From: Desulfomicrobium sp. ZS1
Lineage (GTDB): Bacteria; Desulfobacterota; Desulfovibrionia; Desulfovibrionales; Desulfomicrobiaceae
Direction: 5' to 3'
Assembly: GCF_024204645.1 (NCBI RefSeq)
Contig: NZ_CP100351.1
Location: forward strand, 124,001 to 188,000
Length of the DNA: 64,000 nucleotides
This document shows positions 35,909 through 44,090 of this stretch, piece after piece; the first letter of the stretch is position 1, and every line of letters begins with the position of its first letter. The notes below the pieces were generated by a model. That model did not search any database. It was not told the DNA's origin and saw only the letters and a list, made by a program, of their open reading frames with translations. The position numbers and the translations under genes were made by a program.

Positions 35909-37881
35909 ATTCGCGGATTTATGTCGGAACCCTGAGTCATGCGCGCACCCATCAGGCTGAGCATGGCTTTGATTACGAGCTGCATCTGTATGCCCTGGAT
36001 GTTGACGAACTGGATCGATTGGATGGTGCCACTCGCTGGTTCGGGCACAACCGATTGCGGCCCCTGGCCCTGCACGATCGTGACTATCTTTATCGTGGAA
36101 GCGCGGGGCTGCGGGAAAAGGTGCTGCGTGCCCTGCATGAAAACGGGGTGGACCTTGCGCCCTCGCGTATCGTGCTGATCACGGCCCTGCGCCAGTTCCA
36201 TTACATATTCAACCCGGCCAGCTTTTTTTACTGCTATGACGCCTCCGGCCGACTCGCTTGCGTCCTGGTGCAGGTCAACAATACATTTGGCGAGACCCAC
36301 CTCTACGTGCTCGCGCCAGAGGGCGAGCACGGACGCTTTGCAGCGCAAAAGGCTTTTCACGTCTCCCCTTTTTTTCCGCGACGTGGGCGTTACGAGTTCC
36401 TGTTCTCCGAGCCCGGGGAAGAGCTTGCCATCTCCATCACGTATTTTCTTGACGATCGGCAGGCTCTCAAAGCCTCGTTCATCGGCACGGCCCGGCCAAT
36501 GATCGGCCGCAATCTGGCGCTGATGGTCCTGGGGCACCCCCTGCGAGCCGCCCTGACCTTCCCGCGTATCGTCGCTCAGGCGGCGCGGCTTTATTTCCAT
36601 AAGAAACTTGCGGTTTATCCTAAACCTGAGCCGCTTTCGTCCATGACGATCAGGCAGGCTCCGTCAACGGTGCTCGAGGACTTTGGCAAATGGGCTTTGG
36701 GACGTTTTTTCCGAAAGCTGGATCATGGACAGTTGACCCTGGTTCTGCCGGACGGAGTTCAAGAAGATTTTGGTCCGCCCGGAAGCAAACCTCGGGCTGA
36801 TCTGTTGGTGCACAGGTCGCGTTTTTTCAGTCGTGTCATGTTGTCCGGGGACATCGGCTTTGGTGAGGCCTATGTCGACGGCGACTGGAGCAGCCCGGAA
36901 CTGGTCCGCCTGCTCTGCCTGTTGGCGCAACGGGAGGATGTCTTGAATGATCGGCGTTTTTGGCCTGCCCTGGCCGGGAGGGCGCTTAATTTCATTTTGC
37001 ATCTGCGCCGCGCCAACACCGTCGCCGGGAGTCGGCGCAACATCGGCGAACATTATGATTTGGGAAACGATTTTTACAGGCTCTTCCTGGACTCGACCAT
37101 GTCCTATTCCGGAGGCATTTTTAAAAACGATCAGGATTCCCTTGAAAACGCCCAACTGGCCAAGATGCACGCCGTCATCGACATGGCCGGCATAGGTCCG
37201 GACGACCATGTGCTGGAGATCGGTTGCGGCTGGGGCGGCTTTGCACTGGAAGCGGTGCGGCGCACAGGTTGCCGGGTGACGGGTATCACCATTTCGAAAA
37301 AGCAGTTCGAGTGGGCCACGCGCAGGGTTGTGGAAGAGGGCATGGAAGACAGGATCAGCATTCTGCTGACCGACTATCGCCATGTGCAGGGCAGTTTCAG
37401 CGCCATTGTTTCCATCGAGATGCTTGAGGCTGTGGGGCATCGCAATCTGCCCTTGTATTTTCAGACGCTTGAGCGCCTGCTCGCTATGGACGGGCGGGCC
37501 GTACTGCAGGTCATCACTATGCCCGATCAGAAATACCGGGCTTACCGTTTGGGATCGGACTGGATCCGTAAGCACATTTTTCCCGGTGGCCATTTGCCGT
37601 CCATCGGGGCCATGGCCCAGGCCATGGGCGCACGGAGCAGGCTGGGTATCACGCGCATGGAGGATATAGGGCTGCATTACGCCCGAACCCTGGAGTTGTG
37701 GCGGTTGGCGCTCATGGCTCGCGGTGATGAGGTCGCGAAGCTTGGTTTTGATCAGAAGTTTTTGCGCAAGTGGGAGTATTATTTCAGTTATTGCGAGGCC
37801 GGTTTTCGTAGCCGCACCGTGCGCAACTATCAGCTTCTGCTTTCCCGCATGGGTGAATCGAACGGGGCTTGCCGCGCATGA
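35905..37881 (+). CDS. DUF1365 - cyclopropane-fatty-acid-synthase-like methyltransferase fusion
   Basis: 658-aa protein joining two families usually encoded separately. Residues 1 to ~235 are DUF1365 (MNSRIYVGTLSHAR; FHYIFNPASFFYCYD; FHVSPFFPRRGRYEF). Residues ~260-655 are a SAM-dependent CFA-synthase-like domain with EHYDLGNDFYRLFLDSTMSYS (about 383-403), SAM motif VLEIGCGWGGFALEA (about 433) and IFPGGHLPS. By remembered alignment to E. coli Cfa, bicarbonate-pocket Cys139 is Gly (MSYSGGIF) and His266 is Gln (VLQVIT), while Glu239 (EMLEAVG) and Tyr317 (HYARTLELW) remain. Methylation of unsaturated phospholipid acyl chains is likely; true cyclopropanation is doubtful. An AGGAGGA ribosome-binding site precedes the start. 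Confidence 0.88.
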   Translation: MNSRIYVGTLSHARTHQAEHGFDYELHLYALDVDELDRLDGATRWFGHNRLRPLALHDRDYLYRGSAGLREKVLRALHENGVDLAPSRIVLITALRQFHYIFNPASFFYCYDASGRLACVLVQVNNTFGETHLYVLAPEGEHGRFAAQKAFHVSPFFPRRGRYEFLFSEPGEELAISITYFLDDRQALKASFIGTARPMIGRNLALMVLGHPLRAALTFPRIVAQAARLYFHKKLAVYPKPEPLSSMTIRQAPSTVLEDFGKWALGRFFRKLDHGQLTLVLPDGVQEDFGPPGSKPRADLLVHRSRFFSRVMLSGDIGFGEAYVDGDWSSPELVRLLCLLAQREDVLNDRRFWPALAGRALNFILHLRRANTVAGSRRNIGEHYDLGNDFYRLFLDSTMSYSGGIFKNDQDSLENAQLAKMHAVIDMAGIGPDDHVLEIGCGWGGFALEAVRRTGCRVTGITISKKQFEWATRRVVEEGMEDRISILLTDYRHVQGSFSAIVSIEMLEAVGHRNLPLYFQTLERLLAMDGRAVLQVITMPDQKYRAYRLGSDWIRKHIFPGGHLPSIGAMAQAMGARSRLGITRMEDIGLHYARTLELWRLALMARGDEVAKLGFDQKFLRKWEYYFSYCEAGFRSRTVRNYQLLLSRMGESNGACRA

Positions 37882-38435
37882 AGCTGGGACTGGCGTGGAC
37901 AAAACTGATAAATTTTGGATTGTTTCAGGCAGGCTGGTTCGCTTGTGTACTGGGCGCCGCTTTCGGCCAGGTTTGGCTCGGCACCGGCCTCGGGGTGGTT
38001 CTTGTGTTGACCCATCTGGCCTTGGTGCCGAACCGCGCAGGGGAGATCCGGCTTTTAACCTTTGCCCTTTGTGTTGGCCTTGTTGTCGATTCTGTGCACA
38101 TGCGCACCGGTGCGCTCGTTTTCTTCGAGGGGAGTGTTTTTTTCGGTCTGGCTCCACCCTGGATTCTTGTCTTGTGGATGCAGATCGCCTCCACATTGCG
38201 CTTTTCCTTGAGTTGGCTCGAAGGGCGCTATGTGTTCGGTTGCCTTCTGGGGGCCTGTTGCGGGGTTCTGGCCTATGCTGCGGGGGTTCGTCTGGGAGCG
38301 GCCGGGTTCGGGCCAGACTCCACGTTCGCCCTGCTGCAAATCGGGGCCGGCTGGGGCCTGGCATTGCCGCTTTTGCTTTTTGTCGCACGCAAGACCGCAA
38401 GCGGGCATGAAGCGGCACGGTATCAAATTTTCTAG
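37878..38435 (+). CDS. DUF2878 membrane protein
   Basis: 185-aa membrane protein of DUF2878, with about six hydrophobic segments and the LGAAFGQVWLGTGLGVVLVL start region. The ATG at 37878 overlaps the previous stop by 4 bases (ATGA). DUF2878 genes accompany COG2907, DUF1365 and CFA-synthase genes in other proteobacteria (recalled association), so it belongs functionally to this operon. Its molecular role is unknown. Confidence 0.83.
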   Translation: MKLGLAWTKLINFGLFQAGWFACVLGAAFGQVWLGTGLGVVLVLTHLALVPNRAGEIRLLTFALCVGLVVDSVHMRTGALVFFEGSVFFGLAPPWILVLWMQIASTLRFSLSWLEGRYVFGCLLGACCGVLAYAAGVRLGAAGFGPDSTFALLQIGAGWGLALPLLLFVARKTASGHEAARYQIF

Positions 38436-38781
38436 ATGATGCGGGCTTTCGAGGCCTGCCTGCAAAGAAACAAAAAAGAACGCCCAGCGGGAAGCCGCTG
38501 GGCGTTTGTCGTTTGCTTCCCGATTTTTGGGAAGCGAAGAATTATCGGAGAAGCCAGCTCCGAAAATCCCGTGCAAACGATGACGCGATAGTCATCGCCT
38601 GCGTAGCATGCGCTGAAGAATGAAGTAAATTGAAAAGACTGCGTAAGACAGAAAAAGCAGGTTTTGTAGGACGCGGATCGGCATAGTCTGCTGCGCGGAC
38701 ACGTATCGCCGGAGAGCAGGCTTTCCGCGTTTTCGGGTTTGGCTCGCCTTTTGATCTATTGCCTCCAGCAGGAGGTGTAGA
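38436..38781. other. Intergenic region between lipid operon and flagellar genes
   Basis: 346 bp without a convincing gene. It holds a perfect 12-bp hairpin (38479-38506), a short inverted repeat CGGAG/CTCCG (38546-38562) and CGATGAC-6-GTCATCG (38578-38597). A weak sigma-54-like element also lies at 38740-38755: GG at 38741-38742, then ten bases, then GA instead of GC. It would give a very short leader before the fliK Shine-Dalgarno (AGGAGG, 38770-38775). Which promoter drives fliK is not settled. Confidence 0.5.
38479..38506 (+). terminator. Stem-loop ending the lipid operon
   Basis: AACGCCCAGCGG (38479-38490) pairs perfectly with CCGCTGGGCGTT (38495-38506), loop GAAG. The following T-tract is weak, so it may be a partial or Rho-assisted terminator. 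Confidence 0.7.
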
Positions 38782-40863
38782 ATGCAGTTTTTTCCCGCAT
38801 CGATGTCCCACGGGGCACAGTCCTTTCGCGCAAACAGCGCGTTTGAAATGCCCGATTCACGGTCCGGCCAGGATTTTCATGGCCTGTTTTCGGCGCATCT
38901 GGAGCAGCCTGATGCGACCTCTACATCCCCTCAAACCGACCAGCCCCAGCTGGCTTCCAATAACGAACAGGTTTACGCGGATGATCATGGCCCGGCCGGC
39001 GACAGTTCGGGCTGCGGGTTTGGCGAATCTGCTTCGTTTGCGGATCAGAAGATTTCCGATGGTTCGGACACTGCCGGGCGCGAGGAAGACCGTGCGGAAG
39101 AAAGCGGTCGTGAATCGGCAAAAGCTGCCGTGCGGCAGCCCGAAGCTTCAATCACTGAACAGGCAATTTCTTCAACCGATGGCCCATCCGAAGATGACCC
39201 TGCTGTTTTGCATGCGCAGGCCAGTGCGCAGGACGCGGATGTTACGGGTGATTCCGTCGCTGTCGCGGCGCAGGAACTGCTCGACAGCCTAGCCGCCGAA
39301 GCGAAGACGCGGGGCGCAGACCTTGATACGTCCGGGGTTTCCGACAAAATCGAGGCGCTGCATGAACTTCTCCGTCAATTCCAGAAGAGCGACCCCGCGA
39401 CCCGCAGCGGGCTGGCCGTGACTCTGGGCGACCAGGTCAAGAGCCTGAAGAGGGAGCTTGCCGCCGCAGCTTTGAAAAGGGCTGATGGTGCCGGGGAGCC
39501 GGGGCAAAAAAACGGGAGCGCTGAGAGTGCCTCTTCTCGCGTGATGCAGAAGATTGAAGCCCTCTTGTCCCGGCTGGAAACATACCAAACGGCAGGCCGC
39601 GAGGGCGTGAATATCGGCAAGGAGCGGGCCATGGCCGCAGCATCCGTTGCCGCGAAAGCGGGCGTCATGGCGGGAGAAGAAGGCGGCCGAGCCCGTTCCG
39701 GCAGGGCTTTGCTTGCAGAAGAGGCCGAGACGCTGGCAGCGGACAGCGAAATCCTGACCCGCAAGCACGGCGCCGGCGTTGAGTCCGAAAACCATGCGGC
39801 GCAGAAGAGCGGCAAGGGCTCGGAAATCACTTTTCGTTCGGCTGCGCGCGCAAGCCAAACTTCGGATGCGGCGCAAGGCCAATCCGGGGCCCGCAGCGCA
39901 GCTTTTGAGGTTCCCGACGGGAAAAGCGCTTCGACGCTTGAAATCGCCGAAGAATCTCTTGCGTCTGAACAGCAGCATGGGGAATCCGTCGCCACCGGCG
40001 CGGACGGGAAACATGCCGCCGTCAAGGATTCAGACGGCGCCGGTCGCAACGAGGCCGCCATGACGCGCAGCGGCCTGGCTGCGGCCGGAATCAGGACCGC
40101 CACGGGAAAGGAGGGCTCCGGTCAGTCGGTACCGCTGGACGCGGGCTCAACGCTACGTGAGGGCGAGGCTGTTTCCACCGCGAGCGCGGCGGCCGCTGAT
40201 TCCAAGGGTGAGAAAAAACAGCCAGATGCCCGCCAGGGTTTCTTCGGGACCTCGGACAGGGAAAAGTCTTCCTCGTCCACCTCCCGCGCAGCGCAGACCG
40301 CCGGGAACGCGAAGAATGCTCCGGAGTCCCAGACCCTGACCCAGACCGCTGCCCAGAATTCCCAGAGCCAGTTTCAGCAACGGCTGGAGTCTCCTGTCAG
40401 CGCACGTAGCGCCCAAGTCTATCAGCAGGTCGAGAACGGGGCCTTCCGGAATCTTGGGCAGGGCGTGAAGCAGCTGGTCATTCGTCTCGACCCGGCCGAT
40501 CTGGGTCAGGTCAGCGTCATCCTGCAGATGCGTGGCAAGGAAGTGCAGGCTGTGCTCAGGTCCAGCAATCAGGAGACATCCTTGGCCTTGAATGAGCAGT
40601 TGGGGCAGCTGCGGACGCAGCTTGAAGCCCAGGGCCTCAAGGTGGGGAAACTCGAAGTGCAGACGCAATTGGCCGACTCCCAGAGCCAGTCGCAGTGGCA
40701 GGGGGCGGAGAATCATAACCGCTATCAGGAAAATCAGGAGCAGGCCATGTCGGCCAAGCGTTGGCGCACTCTGGATCGGGTCGCCCCCGATCTGGTCCGG
40801 GATGTGCACAATAGCGGGCACAGGGAAAAAGTTTCCCAAAGCGGCCTGGATATTTTTGCCTGA
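38782..40863 (+). CDS. fliK: Flagellar hook-length control protein
   Basis: 693-aa FliK. The long N-terminal part is low-complexity, Ala/Ser/Glu-rich and poorly conserved, as in other FliK rulers. The C-terminal Flg_hook substrate-switch domain is clear at about residues 545-625 (VKQLVIRLDPADLGQVSVILQM; NEQLGQLRTQLEAQGLKVGKLEV). A Gln-rich tail follows. FliK measures hook length and switches the export gate to late substrates. AGGAGG lies 6 bases before the ATG. flgD starts 12 bases after the stop. Confidence 0.9.
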   Translation: MQFFPASMSHGAQSFRANSAFEMPDSRSGQDFHGLFSAHLEQPDATSTSPQTDQPQLASNNEQVYADDHGPAGDSSGCGFGESASFADQKISDGSDTAGREEDRAEESGRESAKAAVRQPEASITEQAISSTDGPSEDDPAVLHAQASAQDADVTGDSVAVAAQELLDSLAAEAKTRGADLDTSGVSDKIEALHELLRQFQKSDPATRSGLAVTLGDQVKSLKRELAAAALKRADGAGEPGQKNGSAESASSRVMQKIEALLSRLETYQTAGREGVNIGKERAMAAASVAAKAGVMAGEEGGRARSGRALLAEEAETLAADSEILTRKHGAGVESENHAAQKSGKGSEITFRSAARASQTSDAAQGQSGARSAAFEVPDGKSASTLEIAEESLASEQQHGESVATGADGKHAAVKDSDGAGRNEAAMTRSGLAAAGIRTATGKEGSGQSVPLDAGSTLREGEAVSTASAAAADSKGEKKQPDARQGFFGTSDREKSSSSTSRAAQTAGNAKNAPESQTLTQTAAQNSQSQFQQRLESPVSARSAQVYQQVENGAFRNLGQGVKQLVIRLDPADLGQVSVILQMRGKEVQAVLRSSNQETSLALNEQLGQLRTQLEAQGLKVGKLEVQTQLADSQSQSQWQGAENHNRYQENQEQAMSAKRWRTLDRVAPDLVRDVHNSGHREKVSQSGLDIFA

Positions 40864-40875
40864 GAGGAGACGGTC

Positions 40876-41556
40876 ATGATCGATCAGATTTTGCAGCAGC
40901 AGGGTGGTTTTTACGGCGCGGACACGGCAGCGAAGAACGACGTTCTGGGTAAAGACGCCTTCTTGAAGCTTCTTGTGACCCAGTTGCAGAATCAGGATCC
41001 CCTGAATCCTCTCGACGACAAGGAATTCATTGCCCAGTTGGCGCAGTTTTCGAGCTTGGAGCAGATGACCAATATCTCCGAGGGCATCGGCTCCCTGACG
41101 GAAAAGACTGCCCAACAGGATATGCTCAGCGCCGTCAACTACATCGGCAAGGAAGTCACGGCTTCGGGGGACGGGATCACCAAGAGCGGAAATTACGTGA
41201 CCCCGGTCTACTTCACCCTGGCCGACGCCGCCGCGCAGGTCTACGCCAACGTGTACGACGAAAATAACAATATCGTGCGCACCGAGAAATTCTCCTCCAT
41301 GCAGGCCGGAGAGTTCACGTTTACCTGGGACGGTCTCGACTACAACGGGAATTCGGCCAACAGCGGCCAGTACAATGTATATTTTTCAGCGGAAAGCCCA
41401 ACCGGGGCAACGGTTTTTGTCGACACGGAAGTCTCCGGCACCGTGAACGCCCTTGAACAGGGCGACGGGGAGACGTTCTTCCGGCTGAGCGACGGACGCA
41501 AGATCAGTTTCGCCGACATCAAAAAGGTCATCCAGCCGGTTGTGGCGGAAGAGTAG
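40876..41556 (+). CDS. flgD: Flagellar hook capping protein
   Basis: 226-aa FlgD, the scaffold on which hook subunits assemble. The N-terminal signature is LGKDAFLKLLVTQLQNQDPLNPLDDKEFIAQLAQFSSLEQM; the C-terminal half has the FlgD Ig/Tudor-like fold (GEFTFTWDGLDYNGN). Between fliK and flgE, as in many flagellar operons. Confidence 0.95.
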   Translation: MIDQILQQQGGFYGADTAAKNDVLGKDAFLKLLVTQLQNQDPLNPLDDKEFIAQLAQFSSLEQMTNISEGIGSLTEKTAQQDMLSAVNYIGKEVTASGDGITKSGNYVTPVYFTLADAAAQVYANVYDENNNIVRTEKFSSMQAGEFTFTWDGLDYNGNSANSGQYNVYFSAESPTGATVFVDTEVSGTVNALEQGDGETFFRLSDGRKISFADIKKVIQPVVAEE

Positions 41557-41597
41557 TATTTCACAGGTCACTGCGGTGATTCAAGAAGGGGGTAGTT

Positions 41598-43427
41598 ATG
41601 GGTTTGTCAGCATCACTTTACTCCGGGACCAGCGGTCTCAAGGCTCATGGCGAGGATATGACCGTCATCGGCAACAACATATCCAACGTCTCGACCATCG
41701 GATTCAAGGGCTCGCGCATGTATTTCGAGGATGCGCTGAGCCAGCAGATCACCACCGCGTCCGGTAGCGGACAGGTGGGACGTGGTGTTTCCGTGGGAAC
41801 GGTCATGGGTGATTTTTCCCAGGGATCCCTGGAAAGCACCACGGAAGCCACGGACCTGGCGGTCGGCGGTAACGGCTTTTTCATGGTCTCACCCGCCGGG
41901 CAGGAGGTCAGCTACTATACCCGCGCCGGAAACTTTCGTTTCGATGAGGAAGGCTATCTGGTCGATCCGCACAGCTACCGCCTTCAGGGCTGGGCCGTGC
42001 AGGAAAACAACACCAGCGCCGCCGCTACAGAGGGAACAACTTCCTCGGTGACGACGGGCGTCAAGATCAAAGGCGTGCCTCAGGACGTCAAGCTGGAGAA
42101 TTTCCAATCTCCTCCTCAGGCTACCAGTCGTGTGGACATGATCCTCAACATCGATTCGCAATCCGAAGACGGCACGACGGCCAACGGTATTGAGTCCGAG
42201 TTCGGCTACTACGACGGCACCCCGTTCACGGCCATGTTCGAGAAGTGGGACGGAACGGCAAACCCGCCCCTGGGTGACGCTCAATATGCCTACCAATCGA
42301 CCATCAAGGTCTATGACGAGAACGGTACCTCACACAATATGACCATCTACGCTGATCCTGTCCTGGATCCGGACGTGACGACAAACGCAGGTGGAAAACG
42401 ATATATGGAATATATCGTTACCGTACCTCCGGGCGAGGATAACCGCGAGTTTTGGGGCGTCGCGGATGCAGCCACAAGTAAGCATCGCGGCATCCTGATG
42501 GCGGGAACGTTGACATTCAATGCCGCCGGTGAGCTTGAGAACATGTCTGCGTTTGCCATTAATAATCCATATGTAGCGGCTGGTGAGCCGGCGGTGGCAA
42601 ATCCTCCGGTGTTCAGCACAACTGCTGCGGCCATTGGAAATTGGACACCTGCAAATTTTTCGCAAGATGGATATCCTGTTTGTACAGCCAATTTTTTAGG
42701 TGCGGAAAATTCAAGTGTTACTGCATTTGAAAAGAAAGATATTGTTGACGCATCAACTCCAAATTTGCCTTCTATGTCGTTTAGTAATGCGAAGAATATA
42801 GAGATCAACTTTGGGTTGCGGAATAAAGGTAATGCTTGGACAAATACAGACCCAACTACAAACACGCTGGAAGATTTAAAAAACATATTTGATGGGCTAG
42901 CTCTCTCGGATCCAATTGATCCTGCGGACGCCGCAGCTAACGCAGAAGAGGCTTATGATAGGCTGTCCGCCATCAACGGAATGGCGGATAAAGAAACAAG
43001 CGCCCTGGCCACCACCAGCTACAGCACGGGCTCCACGACCATCTTCCAGGCCCAGGACGGGTACACCGCCGGGTTCCTGCAGAACATCTCCGTGGACCGC
43101 GACGGCGTCATCACGGGCCGCTACTCCAACGGTCAGGTCCTGCAGCTCTTCGCCGTGACCCTGGCCACGTTCAACAACAACTACGCCCTGTACCGCGAGG
43201 GGGGGAACCTTTTCTCCGAGACCCGTTCCTCCGGGCCGCCCATCACCGGTTTGGCCAACACTGGCGGCAAGGGTAGCATCGCATCCAACTCCCTGGAGCA
43301 GTCCAACGTGGACCTGGCTACCGAGTTCGTGAAGATGATCACCACGGAAAAGGGCTTCCAGGCCAACTCCAAGACCATCACCACTGTGGACCAGATGCTG
43401 AGCGTACTCATTCAGCTCAAGCGTTAG
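41598..43427 (+). CDS. flgE: Flagellar hook protein
   Basis: 609-aa FlgE. The N-terminal rod-type domain (MGLSASLYSGTSGLKAHGEDMTVIGNNISNVSTIGFKGSR) and C-terminal FLG_bbr domain (ATEFVKMITTEKGFQANSKTITTVDQML) are strongly conserved. The central part (roughly residues 310-455, bases ~42540-42960) encodes the variable surface domain. It is visibly AT-richer than the flanks and uses codons such as AAA, GAA, ATA and TTA that are rare around it, suggesting recombination or acquisition of a new surface domain. It is longer than the enterobacterial protein (~400 aa). Confidence 0.95.
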   Translation: MGLSASLYSGTSGLKAHGEDMTVIGNNISNVSTIGFKGSRMYFEDALSQQITTASGSGQVGRGVSVGTVMGDFSQGSLESTTEATDLAVGGNGFFMVSPAGQEVSYYTRAGNFRFDEEGYLVDPHSYRLQGWAVQENNTSAAATEGTTSSVTTGVKIKGVPQDVKLENFQSPPQATSRVDMILNIDSQSEDGTTANGIESEFGYYDGTPFTAMFEKWDGTANPPLGDAQYAYQSTIKVYDENGTSHNMTIYADPVLDPDVTTNAGGKRYMEYIVTVPPGEDNREFWGVADAATSKHRGILMAGTLTFNAAGELENMSAFAINNPYVAAGEPAVANPPVFSTTAAAIGNWTPANFSQDGYPVCTANFLGAENSSVTAFEKKDIVDASTPNLPSMSFSNAKNIEINFGLRNKGNAWTNTDPTTNTLEDLKNIFDGLALSDPIDPADAAANAEEAYDRLSAINGMADKETSALATTSYSTGSTTIFQAQDGYTAGFLQNISVDRDGVITGRYSNGQVLQLFAVTLATFNNNYALYREGGNLFSETRSSGPPITGLANTGGKGSIASNSLEQSNVDLATEFVKMITTEKGFQANSKTITTVDQMLSVLIQLKR

Positions 43428-43450
43428 GCTTTTTCAAGCGATAACGACAA

Positions 43451-43490
43451 AAAACCCGCGTTGGTAATCCCGACGCGGGTTTTGTTTTTT
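43451..43490. terminator. Terminator between flgE and flaG
   Basis: AAAACCCGCGT (43451-43461) pairs with ACGCGGGTTTT (43473-43483), followed by more T residues. With A-runs on the other side it serves both converging genes. Confidence 0.9.
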
Positions 43491-43506
43491 TGTGCAAGGG
43501 TTTTGG

Positions 43507-43890
43507 CTACAGGGCTCTGTCCAGAAATAGTCCCACCATTTTTTCTATGGAGTCGGCGAGATTGAGCATCTCGTCGGTGGGGATCTTGCGGATCAGTTTC
43601 TGGGTATCCGGGTCACGCACCTCTACCTGGACCTTGTCGGTACGTTCGTCGATGTGAAACTTCAGGTTCACACCCAGGGAAGACATGTAGGAATCTACCG
43701 CATCGGTCAGGTTCTGCAATTTCTGCAAGGAAATTTCTTCCGACTGGTCAGGCTCCACGCCTTGCTGTCGGTTCTGAAGCCCGCCCGATTCGGCACGGTC
43801 CGCATATTCGAGATCGGACTTGAGTTGAGTCGGGTGCTCAACGGGCGCCAGCAGGTCCTGGGGCTCGTAGGCGAGAGAGGTTATTTTCAT
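43507..43890 (-). CDS. flaG: FlaG-family flagellar protein
   Basis: 127-aa FlaG. The C-terminal half carries the family sequence LKFHIDERTDKVQVEVRD and LIRKIPTDEMLNLADSIEKM, while the N-terminal half is variable. FlaG proteins influence filament length or flagellin assembly in polar flagellates. It is transcribed against flgE and divergently from flagellin, with a sigma-28-like promoter upstream. Confidence 0.9.
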   Translation of the reverse strand: MKITSLAYEPQDLLAPVEHPTQLKSDLEYADRAESGGLQNRQQGVEPDQSEEISLQKLQNLTDAVDSYMSSLGVNLKFHIDERTDKVQVEVRDPDTQKLIRKIPTDEMLNLADSIEKMVGLFLDRAL

Positions 43891-43928
43891 GGCGGGGCCT
43901 CCTCTTGATGGATGAGTACATCATAATA

Positions 43929-43955
43929 ATCGTTCAGTGGGGAGAAAACTTTAGG
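43929..43955 (-). promoter_or_regulatory. Sigma-28 (FliA) promoter of flaG
   Basis: Read on the minus strand: -35 TAAAGTTT (43955-43948), an exact match to the FliA consensus, an 11-bp spacer, and -10 AACGATTA (43936-43929), matching the CGAT core of GCCGATAA. Distance to the flaG start is about 40 bases. Confidence 0.62.
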
Positions 43956-44039
43956 CGCGAGAGGCAATTTTGACCTCTTTGTCCGGGCGCTGCGTTGGTT
44001 TTAAAATTAACACTTTGAAAATAAAGAATAAATCTTAAG

Positions 44040-44055
44040 TGGCATTCTGTGTGCA
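44040..44055 (+). promoter_or_regulatory. Sigma-54 promoter of flagellin
   Basis: TGGCATTCTGTGTGCA: the -24 GG (44041-44042) and -12 GC (44053-44054) are separated by exactly ten bases, and the TGGCA and TGCA contexts match the RpoN consensus. Transcription would start near 44066, 25 bases before the flagellin ATG. An activator of the FlgR/FleQ class is implied but not in this window. Confidence 0.75.
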
Positions 44056-44090
44056 ACGTCGCGAGCATACCAGCGTAAGGAGGATCTTAT

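Noticed and set aside
38740-38755. Sigma-54 promoter for fliK
   Set aside because: The spacing is right, but the -12 GC is GA and the resulting leader would be very short. It is mentioned only in the intergenic entry.
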